Source: Desulfobulbaceae bacterium
GTDB taxonomy: Bacteria; Desulfobacterota; Desulfobulbia; Desulfobulbales; Desulfurivibrionaceae
Length of the DNA: 7,165 nucleotides
Reading direction: 5' to 3'
NCBI GenBank assembly: GCA_003557565.1
Contig: PWOG01000291.1
Location: 1-7,165, forward strand
Shown here: one piece after another, positions 1 through 5,186 of the stretch
How positions within the stretch are numbered: position 1 is the stretch's first letter
Layout: every line of letters begins with the position of its first letter
Position numbers and translations under genes: made by a program
Notes under the pieces: model-generated
Seen by the model: only the letters and a program-made list of their open reading frames with translations
The model's database searches: none
Told to the model about the DNA's origin: nothing

Positions 1-4
1 CAGC

Positions 5-33
5 AAAGGTTCGAAAAGGTTTCGAGCCTTTTT
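5..33 (+). terminator. Intrinsic terminator of an upstream gene
   Basis: Bases 8-16 (GGTTCGAAA) pair with 20-28 (TTTCGAGCC) with one G-T wobble and a 3-base loop. A5-A7 can also pair with T29-T31, giving a stem of up to 12 bp. A run of five T and then a T-rich tract (29-39) follows, as expected of a Rho-independent terminator on the + strand. The gene it ends lies left of the window. It insulates rplM from upstream transcription, so rplM needs its own promoter. Confidence 0.75.
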
Positions 34-37
34 CTCT

Positions 38-66
38 TTGACCGGGAGTTATCCCGGTTGTAGAAA
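38..66 (+). promoter_or_regulatory. Probable sigma-70 promoter of rplM-rpsI
   Basis: TTGACC (38-43) matches the -35 consensus at five of six bases. TAGAAA (61-66) matches the -10 consensus at four of six, and the spacer is exactly 17 bp. It lies directly after the upstream terminator and 28 bp before the rplM start, which predicts a short leader. The spacer carries a perfect palindrome, listed separately. The assignment rests on consensus match and position only. Confidence 0.6.
41..58. promoter_or_regulatory. Perfect 7+7 inverted repeat in the rplM promoter spacer
   Basis: ACCGGGA (41-47) and TCCCGGT (52-58) are perfect inverted complements around a GTTA centre. The repeat overlaps the last bases of the -35 box and fills the spacer up to the -10 box. 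In DNA it could be an operator for a dimeric regulator. If transcription begins further upstream, it would instead form an RNA hairpin in the leader, where E. coli L13 is known to repress its own operon. No T-tract follows, so it is not an intrinsic terminator. The role is inferred. Confidence 0.4.
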
Positions 67-93
67 TTTTGCCAGTTTTGTAAGGGAATTGTT

Positions 94-522
94 ATGAAAA
101 CCCATCTGACGCCGGTCAAGGATATTGATCGCAAGTGGTACGTGGTTGACGCCGAGGATGTTATCCTGGGCCGTCTGGCTTCGGAAATTGCCACCCGCCT
201 GCGCGGCAAGCACAAGCCGGTTTATTCCACCTTTATGGATGCCGGTGATTTTGTCGTGGTTTTAAACGCCGACAAGATCAGGCTCAGCGGCAGAAAGTGG
301 GACAACAAGATGTACTATCGGCACACCGGTCACATGGGTGGCCTCAAAGAGGAAACCGCCGCCAAGCTGCGGGACCGCAAGCCCGAAGAGCTGGTGTACC
401 AGGCCGTAAAGGGGATGCTTCCGAAAAACCCTCTGGGCCGCAAGCAACTAAAAAAACTCAAGGTCTACGCCGGCAGCGAGCACCCTCATGAGGCTCAGCA
501 GCCGGAAACCCTGAAGTTTTAA
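94..522 (+). CDS. rplM: 50S ribosomal protein L13
   Basis: This is a structural protein of the large ribosomal subunit that binds 23S rRNA and joins early in assembly. The 142-residue product has the length typical of bacterial L13. Visible hallmarks are the N-terminal RKWYVVDAEDVILGRLAS segment (residues 14-31), the basic RLRGKHKP stretch (about 35-42), YYRHTGHMGG (about 74-83), and the C-terminal family signature VKGMLPKNPLGR followed by LKVYAGSEHPHEAQQPE. The ATG has AAGGG at 82-86, seven bases upstream. It is the first gene of the conserved rplM-rpsI pair and lies 30 bp before rpsI. In E. coli, L13 represses this operon through the mRNA leader; whether that holds here is unknown. Confidence 0.98.
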   Translation: MKTHLTPVKDIDRKWYVVDAEDVILGRLASEIATRLRGKHKPVYSTFMDAGDFVVVLNADKIRLSGRKWDNKMYYRHTGHMGGLKEETAAKLRDRKPEELVYQAVKGMLPKNPLGRKQLKKLKVYAGSEHPHEAQQPETLKF

Positions 523-552
523 TCCAGATCAGACGAGAGTTTGGAGAAATCA

Positions 553-948
553 ATGGCAGATAACAGCTTTTATTCCACCGGCAAACGCAAGACCGCCGTG
601 GCCCGCGTATGGCTGAAACCCGGCAGCGGCAACATCCAGGTCAACAAAAAAGGCCTGGAAGACTACTTCGACGGTGGTGAATTTTCCCGGGCGGTGGTGG
701 AAAAACCGCTGATCCTGACCGAGACCCAGGGTAAGTTCGATGTTATGGCCACCCTGCGGGGAGGCGGCAAAAACGCCCAGGCCGAGGCTCTGCGCCACGG
801 CATCACCCGGGCTCTGACCGAGGCCGATCCCGAGTTGCGGATTGCCCTCAAGCGGGCCGGGCTGTTGACCCGTGACCCCCGGAGCAAGGAGCGGAAAAAA
901 TACGGTAAGCGGGGCGCGCGGGCCAGCTTCCAGTTCTCCAAGCGTTAA
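553..948 (+). CDS. rpsI: 30S ribosomal protein S9
   Basis: This protein of the small subunit head has a C-terminal tail that reaches the P-site tRNA anticodon stem-loop. The ATG at 553 gives 131 residues beginning [20 protein letters not shown], matching the family's length (130 in E. coli). GGAG at 542-545 is seven bases upstream. An in-frame TTG at 541 overlaps that Shine-Dalgarno sequence and is less likely. Visible features are the [10 protein letters not shown] start, the [16 protein letters not shown] central motif, and the basic C-terminus ending FSKR, whose last Arg is the tRNA-contacting residue in the family. It follows rplM by 30 bp and ends before a strong terminator, so the two form one operon. 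Confidence 0.97.
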   Translation: MADNSFYSTGKRKTAVARVWLKPGSGNIQVNKKGLEDYFDGGEFSRAVVEKPLILTETQGKFDVMATLRGGGKNAQAEALRHGITRALTEADPELRIALKRAGLLTRDPRSKERKKYGKRGARASFQFSKR

Positions 949-956
949 CAGGAATG

Positions 957-976
957 CGTCGCCCGATTCGGCGACG
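957..976 (+). other. Short hairpin in the rpsI 3' untranslated region
   Basis: CGTCGCC (957-963) pairs perfectly with GGCGACG (970-976) around a 6-base loop, starting eight bases after the rpsI stop. No T-run follows, so it is not itself a terminator. It lies 30 bp before the rpsI terminator and would be the first of two hairpins at the mRNA end, where it might protect against 3' exonucleases. That role is inferred. Confidence 0.45.
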
Positions 977-1006
977 GCGTATCGATTGCCTATGCGAAAA
1001 GCAACC

Positions 1007-1043
1007 AGGGGAAGGCGCTCATTGAGCACCTTCCCCTTTTTTT
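1007..1043 (+). terminator. Strong intrinsic terminator of rplM-rpsI
   Basis: GGGGAAGG (1008-1015) pairs with CCTTCCCC (1029-1036). After one C/A mismatch the stem continues GCTC/GAGC (1017-1020 with 1024-1027) around an ATT loop. A1007 can pair with T1037. A run of seven T (1037-1043) follows immediately. This is a textbook Rho-independent terminator for the ribosomal operon. Confidence 0.92.
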
Positions 1044-1149
1044 GTTGGTAACCGACCGACCGTCGTTATTCAGCACTGGGTGCGTTCGTCAAACTTGATG
1101 GTCTTGCAAAAAAAAACACCAAACGTGTTGGTTGGTAACACAGAAAAAA
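1044..1149. other. Intergenic stretch without a recognisable gene
   Basis: The interval between the rpsI terminator and the intergenic repeat shows no coding potential that I can support. It holds an A9 run (1108-1116), a small hairpin ACCAA/TTGGT (1118-1122 with 1128-1132), and a 9-base direct repeat GTTGGTAAC (1044-1052 and 1131-1139). A promoter for argC probably lies here or within 1285-1340, but I see no box pair with good spacing and do not call one. Confidence 0.4.
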
Positions 1150-1285
1150 GGTAAGTGATCACCGGGGCACAATGATAAGCGCCCGCAGGGTGCCGCAGGT
1201 TGTGGTGAGCGGGAAGGCGAAGCGTACATCAGTACGTGAGCCGGCCTGATCGCCGCTTTCGGCGGTGTGCCCTGTGATCGCTTAT
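1150..1285 (+). repeat. Dispersed intergenic palindromic repeat, copy 1
   Basis: This copy matches the inverted copy at 4401-4540. The ends are imperfect inverted repeats: TAAGTGATCACCGGGGCAC (1152-1170) against the complement of GTGCCCTGTGATCGCTTA (1267-1284). In the middle CGTAC (1223-1227) and GTACG (1232-1236) form a hairpin with a 4-base loop. A second perfect hairpin is CGCCG/CGGCG (1251-1255 with 1260-1264). The segment shared best with copy 2 runs from about 1192 to 1260, including a 23-base block at 1222-1244 with one mismatch and a 12-base identical block at 1249-1260. It carries no reading frame of interest. Size and structure suggest a MITE or REP/BIME-like element, possibly mobilised in trans. 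Orientation is arbitrary; I call this copy +. Confidence 0.75.
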
Positions 1286-1353
1286 GAGAAAAGAGCTACA
1301 GTGGATACCTCGCCGGCGCTTTTTTGCGGCGGTAACTTATGGAGAGAAGGTAG

Positions 1354-2391
1354 ATGATACGGGTGGGAATTATTGGGGCTTCCGGTTATACCGGAGCCGA
1401 GTTGGTGCGATTGCTGGTCAATCACTCCGGGGTGGAGTTGACCCTGGCCACATCCCGGCAGTACGCAGGTAAACCCCTGGCGGCAGTTTTTCCCCACCTG
1501 GCTGGAAGAACCGAGTTGGTCTGCGAGAATCTCAGCGGCTTGGAGGCCGCCGGCCGGGCCGATCTCTTCTTTACCGCCGTGCCGCACCAGACCGCCATGA
1601 ATGTGGTGCCGGAGCTGCTGGCGGCCGGCGCCAAAGTGGTTGATCTTTCCGCCGATTTCAGGCTCCATGACCAAGGAGTTTACGAAGAGTGGTATCAGGC
1701 CCATTCGGCTCCGGAACTGCTGGCCGAGGCGGCCTACGGGCTGCCCGAACTACACCGTTCGGCCATCACCAGGTCGCGCCTGGTGGCCAATCCCGGTTGT
1801 TATCCCACCAGCGTGCTGCTGGCCCTTGCCCCACTGCTCAAGGCCGGCTGTCTTGATCCCGACAGCCTGATCATCGATGCCAAAAGCGGTACCTCCGGGG
1901 CCGGCCGGGCCGCCCAGACCGGGACCATGTATTGTGAGGTGACCGATGGGTTCAGGGCTTATAAGGTGGGAGCGCATCGTCACACCCCGGAAATCGAACA
2001 GGAACTGGGCAAGCTGTGTGACCGGGAGATGACCGTAAGTTTCACCCCCCACCTGGTCCCCATGTCCCGGGGAATGCTGAGCACCATTTATGCCGATTTG
2101 CGGGGCAATTATGAACAGGTCGAAGTGGAGCGCGTGGTGGCGGATTTTTATCGCCAGGAACCTTTTGTCCGGCTGCTTACCGCCGGCCAGCTGCCCGCCA
2201 CCCAGTACGTGCGGGGCAGTAATTATTGCGACCTGGCCCTGCGGGTTGATCGACGTACCGGACGGCTGGTGATGCTTTCTGCCATCGACAATCTGGTCAA
2301 GGGGGCCGCCGGTCAGGCGGTGCAGAACATGAATCTGCTCTGCGGCCTGCCCGAGGGGCAGGGACTGGAGATCGTCCCGCTGTTTCCCTGA
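1354..2391 (+). CDS. argC: N-acetyl-gamma-glutamyl-phosphate reductase
   Basis: This cytoplasmic enzyme catalyses the NADPH-dependent reduction of N-acetyl-glutamyl-5-phosphate to the semialdehyde, the third step of arginine (ornithine) synthesis. The 345 residues match the usual length of type 1 ArgC. The N-terminus has the NADP-binding loop GASGYTG (8-14). The catalytic cysteine is C149 in NPGCYPT (146-152). SGTSGAGR (178-185) and the His-containing KVGAHRHTPEIEQ (204-216), which carries the catalytic base in the family, are intact. The ATG at 1354 follows GGAGAGAAGG at 1341-1350, a good ribosome site. No other arg gene is in the window. The stop codon shares one base with the truA start, so the two are probably translationally coupled. 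Confidence 0.97.
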   Translation: MIRVGIIGASGYTGAELVRLLVNHSGVELTLATSRQYAGKPLAAVFPHLAGRTELVCENLSGLEAAGRADLFFTAVPHQTAMNVVPELLAAGAKVVDLSADFRLHDQGVYEEWYQAHSAPELLAEAAYGLPELHRSAITRSRLVANPGCYPTSVLLALAPLLKAGCLDPDSLIIDAKSGTSGAGRAAQTGTMYCEVTDGFRAYKVGAHRHTPEIEQELGKLCDREMTVSFTPHLVPMSRGMLSTIYADLRGNYEQVEVERVVADFYRQEPFVRLLTAGQLPATQYVRGSNYCDLALRVDRRTGRLVMLSAIDNLVKGAAGQAVQNMNLLCGLPEGQGLEIVPLFP

Positions 2392-3155
2392 TGGTCAATA
2401 TTCGGCTGACCATTGCCTATGACGGCAGTGCCTACGCGGGATGGCAGCGCCAGCCCGACCGGCCCACCATCCAGGCCGTCATCGAGGATGTCCTGGCCCG
2501 GCGGCTGGTGGGTCAGCGGGTGGTCCTGCACGGGGCGGGCCGCACCGATGCCGGGGTTCATGCCCGGGGTATGGTGGCCAATTTTCACAGCCCCCGCGTT
2601 CTGCCCCTGGAAGCCTACCGGCGGGGCCTGAACACCATGCTGCCGCCGGATATTCGCATTCTTGATGCCCGGCAGGAGGAGGACGATTTTCACGCCCGCC
2701 GCAGCGCCAGGGGCAAGGTTTACCGCTACAGTTTTTCCACCGCCGCAGTTATGCTGCCCTGTCAGCGTTTGTACCGGGCGCACCTGCCCGGTCCCTTTGC
2801 CGCCGGCCGGGTCCGGGGGGTTCTGCCGCAACTGCTGGGCCGGCATGATTTTTCCGCCTTCGAGGCCGCCGGCTCCCGGGACAAAACCCGCCAAATCGGC
2901 CGGGGCGCGGTGCGACGGCTGGATGTTCTGCGCCTGGAGCAGGAGGACCAGCTGGGCGAGGAGTTCTTTTTCGAAATCCAGGGGGATGGTTTTTTACGCC
3001 ATATGGTGCGCAATATCGTCGGGACCCTGGTGGCGATCGGTAGGGGTCGGCGCCGGATCGCTTTTCCCGACGAACTGCTGGCCGCCGGCGATCGCTCCCT
3101 GGCCGGTCCCACCGCGCCAGCCTGCGGGTTGACGTTACTGCGGGTAATTTACTGA
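2391..3155 (+). CDS. truA: tRNA pseudouridine(38-40) synthase
   Basis: This enzyme isomerises uridines 38, 39 and 40 in the anticodon stem-loop of many tRNAs to pseudouridine. The 254-residue product has the full TruA layout: AYDGSAYAGWQRQ (9-21), the catalytic motif GRTDAGVHA (50-58) with nucleophile D53, FHARRSARGKVYRY (100-113) with the conserved Tyr at 111, FLRHMVRNIVGTL (201-213), and a C-terminus with PACGL before the final strand. The start codon overlaps the argC stop by one base (TGATG), with no spacer and a weak ribosome site, so reinitiation by ribosomes finishing argC is likely. The aminotransferase begins 33 bp downstream with its own Shine-Dalgarno sequence. Confidence 0.97.
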   Translation: MVNIRLTIAYDGSAYAGWQRQPDRPTIQAVIEDVLARRLVGQRVVLHGAGRTDAGVHARGMVANFHSPRVLPLEAYRRGLNTMLPPDIRILDARQEEDDFHARRSARGKVYRYSFSTAAVMLPCQRLYRAHLPGPFAAGRVRGVLPQLLGRHDFSAFEAAGSRDKTRQIGRGAVRRLDVLRLEQEDQLGEEFFFEIQGDGFLRHMVRNIVGTLVAIGRGRRRIAFPDELLAAGDRSLAGPTAPACGLTLLRVIY

Positions 3156-3188
3156 TCTGTTGAGAAACCTAACGGAGGTTGCAAGATT

Positions 3189-4400
3189 ATGGATGCTCCC
3201 ATCATTGAACTGGCGGCAAGGGTTAAAGATATCAAGGCCTCACCCACCCTGGCGGTGGATGCCAAGGCCAAGGCCCTGAAGGCCGAGGGTGCCGATGTTC
3301 TTAATTTCAGTGTCGGTGAACCTGATTTCGACACCCCGCCTCATGTCTGCGAGGCCGGCAAGGCCGCCATCGATGAGCGTTTTACCCGCTACACTCCGGT
3401 GCCCGGGATTCTGCCGCTGCGGGAGGCGGTGTGCTCCCGCTTAAGCGCCGATCATGGCTGGCATTACCAGCCGGACCAGGTTCAGGTCAGCTGTGGCGGC
3501 AAGCACGGGCTGTACAACATGGCCCAGGCCCTTTTCGGTCCCGGCGACGAGGTCCTGATCCCGGCTCCTTACTGGGTCAGCTATCCGCCCATCATTCAGC
3601 TGGCCGGCGCCACCCCGGTGATCGTCCCCCTGGACGAGGAAAGTGATTTCGACCTGGATCCGGCGGTATTGCATCAATACGTCAGCCCCCGCACCCGGGG
3701 GATTATTCTGAACAGCCCTTCCAACCCCACCGGTTCGGTGCTCTCCGCCAGGGCCCTGGAGGCCATTGGCAAAATGGCCCTGGAGCGGGGCTGGGCGGTG
3801 ATCACCGACGATATTTACGACACCATCGTCTACGGTTCCGACAAGCTGCCCCATATCCTTGATGTCGATCCCCGCTTGAGCGAGCAGACCCTGATACTAA
3901 ACGGTGTTTCCAAGTCCTTTGCCATGACCGGCTGGCGCATCGGTTATACCGCCGGCCCCAAGCACATCATCGCGGCGATGAACAAGATCCAGAGCCAGTC
4001 CACTTCCAACCCCTCGTCGGTGGCCCAGCGGGCGGCCCTGGCCGCCCTTACCGGTCCGCAGGATTTTCCCGTGGCCATGCGGGATGCCTTCGTGCCGAGG
4101 CTTGCCTTCATCATGGAAGCCCTGACCGCCATGGAGGGGATCAGTTGTGTGCGGCCCCGGGGATCTTTTTATGTTTTTCCCAATATGTCCTGGTGTTACG
4201 GGCGCAAAGCCAAGGATGGCCAGGTGATCGCCGATTCCGTATCCCTGGCCGACTATCTGTTGGAAAAAGCACTGCTGGCGACGGTTCCGGGGGCGGCTTT
4301 CGGGGCCGACAGTTTTATTCGTTTTTCGTTCGCCACTTCCATGGAGGTTCTGGAGGAGGGGATGAAACGACTGGCCGTCGCCCTGGGCGAGTTGCATTAA
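3189..4400 (+). CDS. Class I (Ib-type) pyridoxal-phosphate aspartate aminotransferase
   Basis: The protein (403 residues) is a fold-type I aminotransferase that probably interconverts aspartate/2-oxoglutarate and oxaloacetate/glutamate in the cytoplasm. Visible features are FSVGEPDFDTP (40-50), YTPVPGILPLREA (68-80), SCGGKHGLYN (101-110), PAPYWVSYP (125-133), NSPSNPTG (175-182), TDDIYD (206-211) with PLP-contacting D207 and Y210, and SKSFAMTGWRIGY (241-253) with Schiff-base K242. R378 in FIRFSFA is the substrate carboxylate Arg. K105 in the GGK motif matches the Lys that recognises acidic substrates in Thermus aspartate aminotransferase, which supports aspartate over neutral amino acids. Such enzymes are annotated aspB or aspC, and some also transaminate prephenate; sequence alone cannot exclude that. 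GGAGGT at 3174-3179 sets the start. A repeat copy begins right after the stop. Confidence 0.93.
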   Translation: MDAPIIELAARVKDIKASPTLAVDAKAKALKAEGADVLNFSVGEPDFDTPPHVCEAGKAAIDERFTRYTPVPGILPLREAVCSRLSADHGWHYQPDQVQVSCGGKHGLYNMAQALFGPGDEVLIPAPYWVSYPPIIQLAGATPVIVPLDEESDFDLDPAVLHQYVSPRTRGIILNSPSNPTGSVLSARALEAIGKMALERGWAVITDDIYDTIVYGSDKLPHILDVDPRLSEQTLILNGVSKSFAMTGWRIGYTAGPKHIIAAMNKIQSQSTSNPSSVAQRAALAALTGPQDFPVAMRDAFVPRLAFIMEALTAMEGISCVRPRGSFYVFPNMSWCYGRKAKDGQVIADSVSLADYLLEKALLATVPGAAFGADSFIRFSFATSMEVLEEGMKRLAVALGELH

Positions 4401-4540
4401 GGTAAGCAATCAGGCGGTGCTGCGGAAAGCGGCGATGGGACCGGCTCACGTACTGAAGTACGCAATGCCGCCGGGGCTTGCCGCAACCTGCGCCCACCCG
4501 TGACCGCTTTCGGGAAAAAGCCTGTGATTGGCGCGGTAAG
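4401..4540 (-). repeat. Dispersed intergenic palindromic repeat, copy 2 (inverted)
   Basis: This is the reverse-complement relative of the repeat at 1150-1285. CGTAC (4449-4453) and GTACG (4458-4462) form the same central hairpin with loop TGAA; the adjacent shared blocks are GAAAGCGGCGAT (4425-4436) and CCGGCTCACGTACTGA (4441-4456). It begins at the first base after the aminotransferase stop. The ends are GGTAAGCAATCA on the left and CCTGTGATTGGCG...GGTAAG on the right, a weaker inverted repeat than in copy 1. ACCGC (4503-4507) and GCGGT (4533-4537) can also pair. It fills most of the 197-bp gap between two convergent genes, so its hairpins may help end transcription from both sides, although no T-tract is present. 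Confidence 0.72.
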
Positions 4541-4597
4541 AACCATGGGGCGGGGAGAGGCAGGTTGCCGTGAAGCGATTCCGGGCCGGGGTTGTGG

Positions 4598-5089
4598 TCA
4601 GCGGGTGCTGTCCCTGTTGGCCCGGAGTTTGTCCTGGGATTTGCTGTTTTGCTGGCAGTAACGGTTGAAATTTTTGATCCAGTCATCCCCGCCCTGGGGC
4701 CATTCATCGATGTAGTTCATCAGCATGCTCAACCGTTCAATTATTTCCCGGGGGGCGGTGTGTTCGATCTGGCATGCTCCTTCCTCGGCCAGTTCTTCAT
4801 CCACGGCCAGCACCCGGAGAAAGAAGTCCTTGAGGGCCCGATGGCGCCGGATCACGTCCCGGGCCGCCTTGTTGCCCGCCGGGGTCAGGGTTATCACCTC
4901 GTATGGGGCGTAGTTGATCAGCCCCTTCTGGGAAAGGGAGCGGAAGGCCTCGGTAACCGAGGAGCGGCTTACCTTGAGCCGGGCGGCGATCTCCTTGGCC
5001 CGGGCCACCTGTTTTTCTTCCACGATATGGTGGATGGTCTCCAGATAATCTTCCAGGCTGGCGCTTAGCCGTTTCCCGCTTTTTGGCAT
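4598..5089 (-). CDS. DtxR/MntR-family metal-dependent transcriptional regulator
   Basis: This is a probable metal-sensing repressor that acts as a DNA-binding dimer. The 163 residues from the ATG at 5089 comprise an N-terminal winged helix-turn-helix (about 12-75, with EIAARLKVSRSSVTEAFRSL at 33-52) and the helical metal-binding and dimerisation domain (about 76-145). The SH3-like third domain of DtxR/IdeR is absent, as in MntR. By alignment from memory to Bacillus MntR, the ligand positions are D14, E17, H83, C106, E109 and H110. Asp14 is the manganese-type residue, while Cys106 is the iron-type one. The polar C-terminus (about 146-163) is probably disordered. The start is set by AAGGA at 5096-5100; an in-frame ATG at 5125 would add 12 residues but lies upstream of this site. 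The regulated genes are not visible. Confidence 0.9.
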   Translation of the reverse strand: MPKSGKRLSASLEDYLETIHHIVEEKQVARAKEIAARLKVSRSSVTEAFRSLSQKGLINYAPYEVITLTPAGNKAARDVIRRHRALKDFFLRVLAVDEELAEEGACQIEHTAPREIIERLSMLMNYIDEWPQGGDDWIKNFNRYCQQNSKSQDKLRANRDSTR

Positions 5090-5095
5090 GGTAAT

Positions 5096-5100
5096 TCCTT
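5096..5100 (-). promoter_or_regulatory. Ribosome binding site that sets the metalloregulator start
   Basis: On the reverse strand AAGGA precedes the ATG at 5089 by six bases. The alternative ATG at 5125 has no comparable purine-rich site within 15 bases upstream. The 163-residue form is therefore preferred over the 175-residue form. Confidence 0.7.
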
Positions 5101-5127
5101 TATAAAAGATTTTCGGGCAGTCCAAAC

Positions 5128-5141
5128 ATATTCAGGAATGT
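5128..5141. promoter_or_regulatory. Candidate operator dyad over the -10 box
   Basis: ATTC (5130-5133) and GAAT (5136-5139) form a perfect half-site pair around AG. A5128/T5141 extends the dyad, with one T/G mismatch between. It covers the -10 region of the metalloregulator promoter, where an autorepressor would bind. It does not resemble the known DtxR box, and short AT-rich dyads are common by chance, so the assignment is tentative. Confidence 0.25.
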
Positions 5142-5164
5142 ACTTTTTGTGTGCCGGTTGTCAA
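5137..5164 (-). promoter_or_regulatory. Probable promoter of the metalloregulator gene
   Basis: Read on the reverse strand, a perfect -35 box TTGACA (5164-5159) is followed after 16 bp by TACATT (5142-5137), which matches the -10 consensus at four of six bases. It lies in the 97-bp gap between the ATPase stop and the regulator start, so the regulator can be expressed independently of the ATPase gene. A partial dyad overlaps the -10 box (see 5128-5141). Confidence 0.6.
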
Positions 5165-5186
5165 GCATTTACCGCGGGCGGGTTAC

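Noticed and set aside
541..552. Upstream TTG start for rpsI adding four residues
   Set aside because: The TTG overlaps the likely Shine-Dalgarno GGAG, and the ATG at 553 gives the standard S9 N-terminus and length.
1044..1139. Direct repeat GTTGGTAAC at 1044-1052 and 1131-1139, as a target-site duplication
   Set aside because: Nine bases at this distance can occur by chance, the enclosed 78 bp has no element-like ends, and the first copy abuts the rpsI terminator.
2313..2894. Reverse-strand open frame of 193 codons over argC and truA
   Set aside because: It lies wholly opposite conserved genes and is rich in Gly, Pro and Gln, with no domain pattern. It is a shadow of the GC-rich coding strand.
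4501..4525. GCTTT/AAAGC hairpin in repeat copy 2 as an intrinsic terminator
   Set aside because: The stem is five weak base pairs with no T-run on the exit side in either direction.
1150..4540. Composite transposon carrying argC-truA-aminotransferase between the two repeats
   Set aside because: The genes are core housekeeping genes with composition like their surroundings, and no transposase is present. The repeats are better read as independent insertions in gaps.
5090..5125. Upstream ATG for the metalloregulator adding 12 residues
   Set aside because: The AAGGA site lies between the two ATGs and fits only the downstream one. The extra residues do not resemble the family N-terminus.
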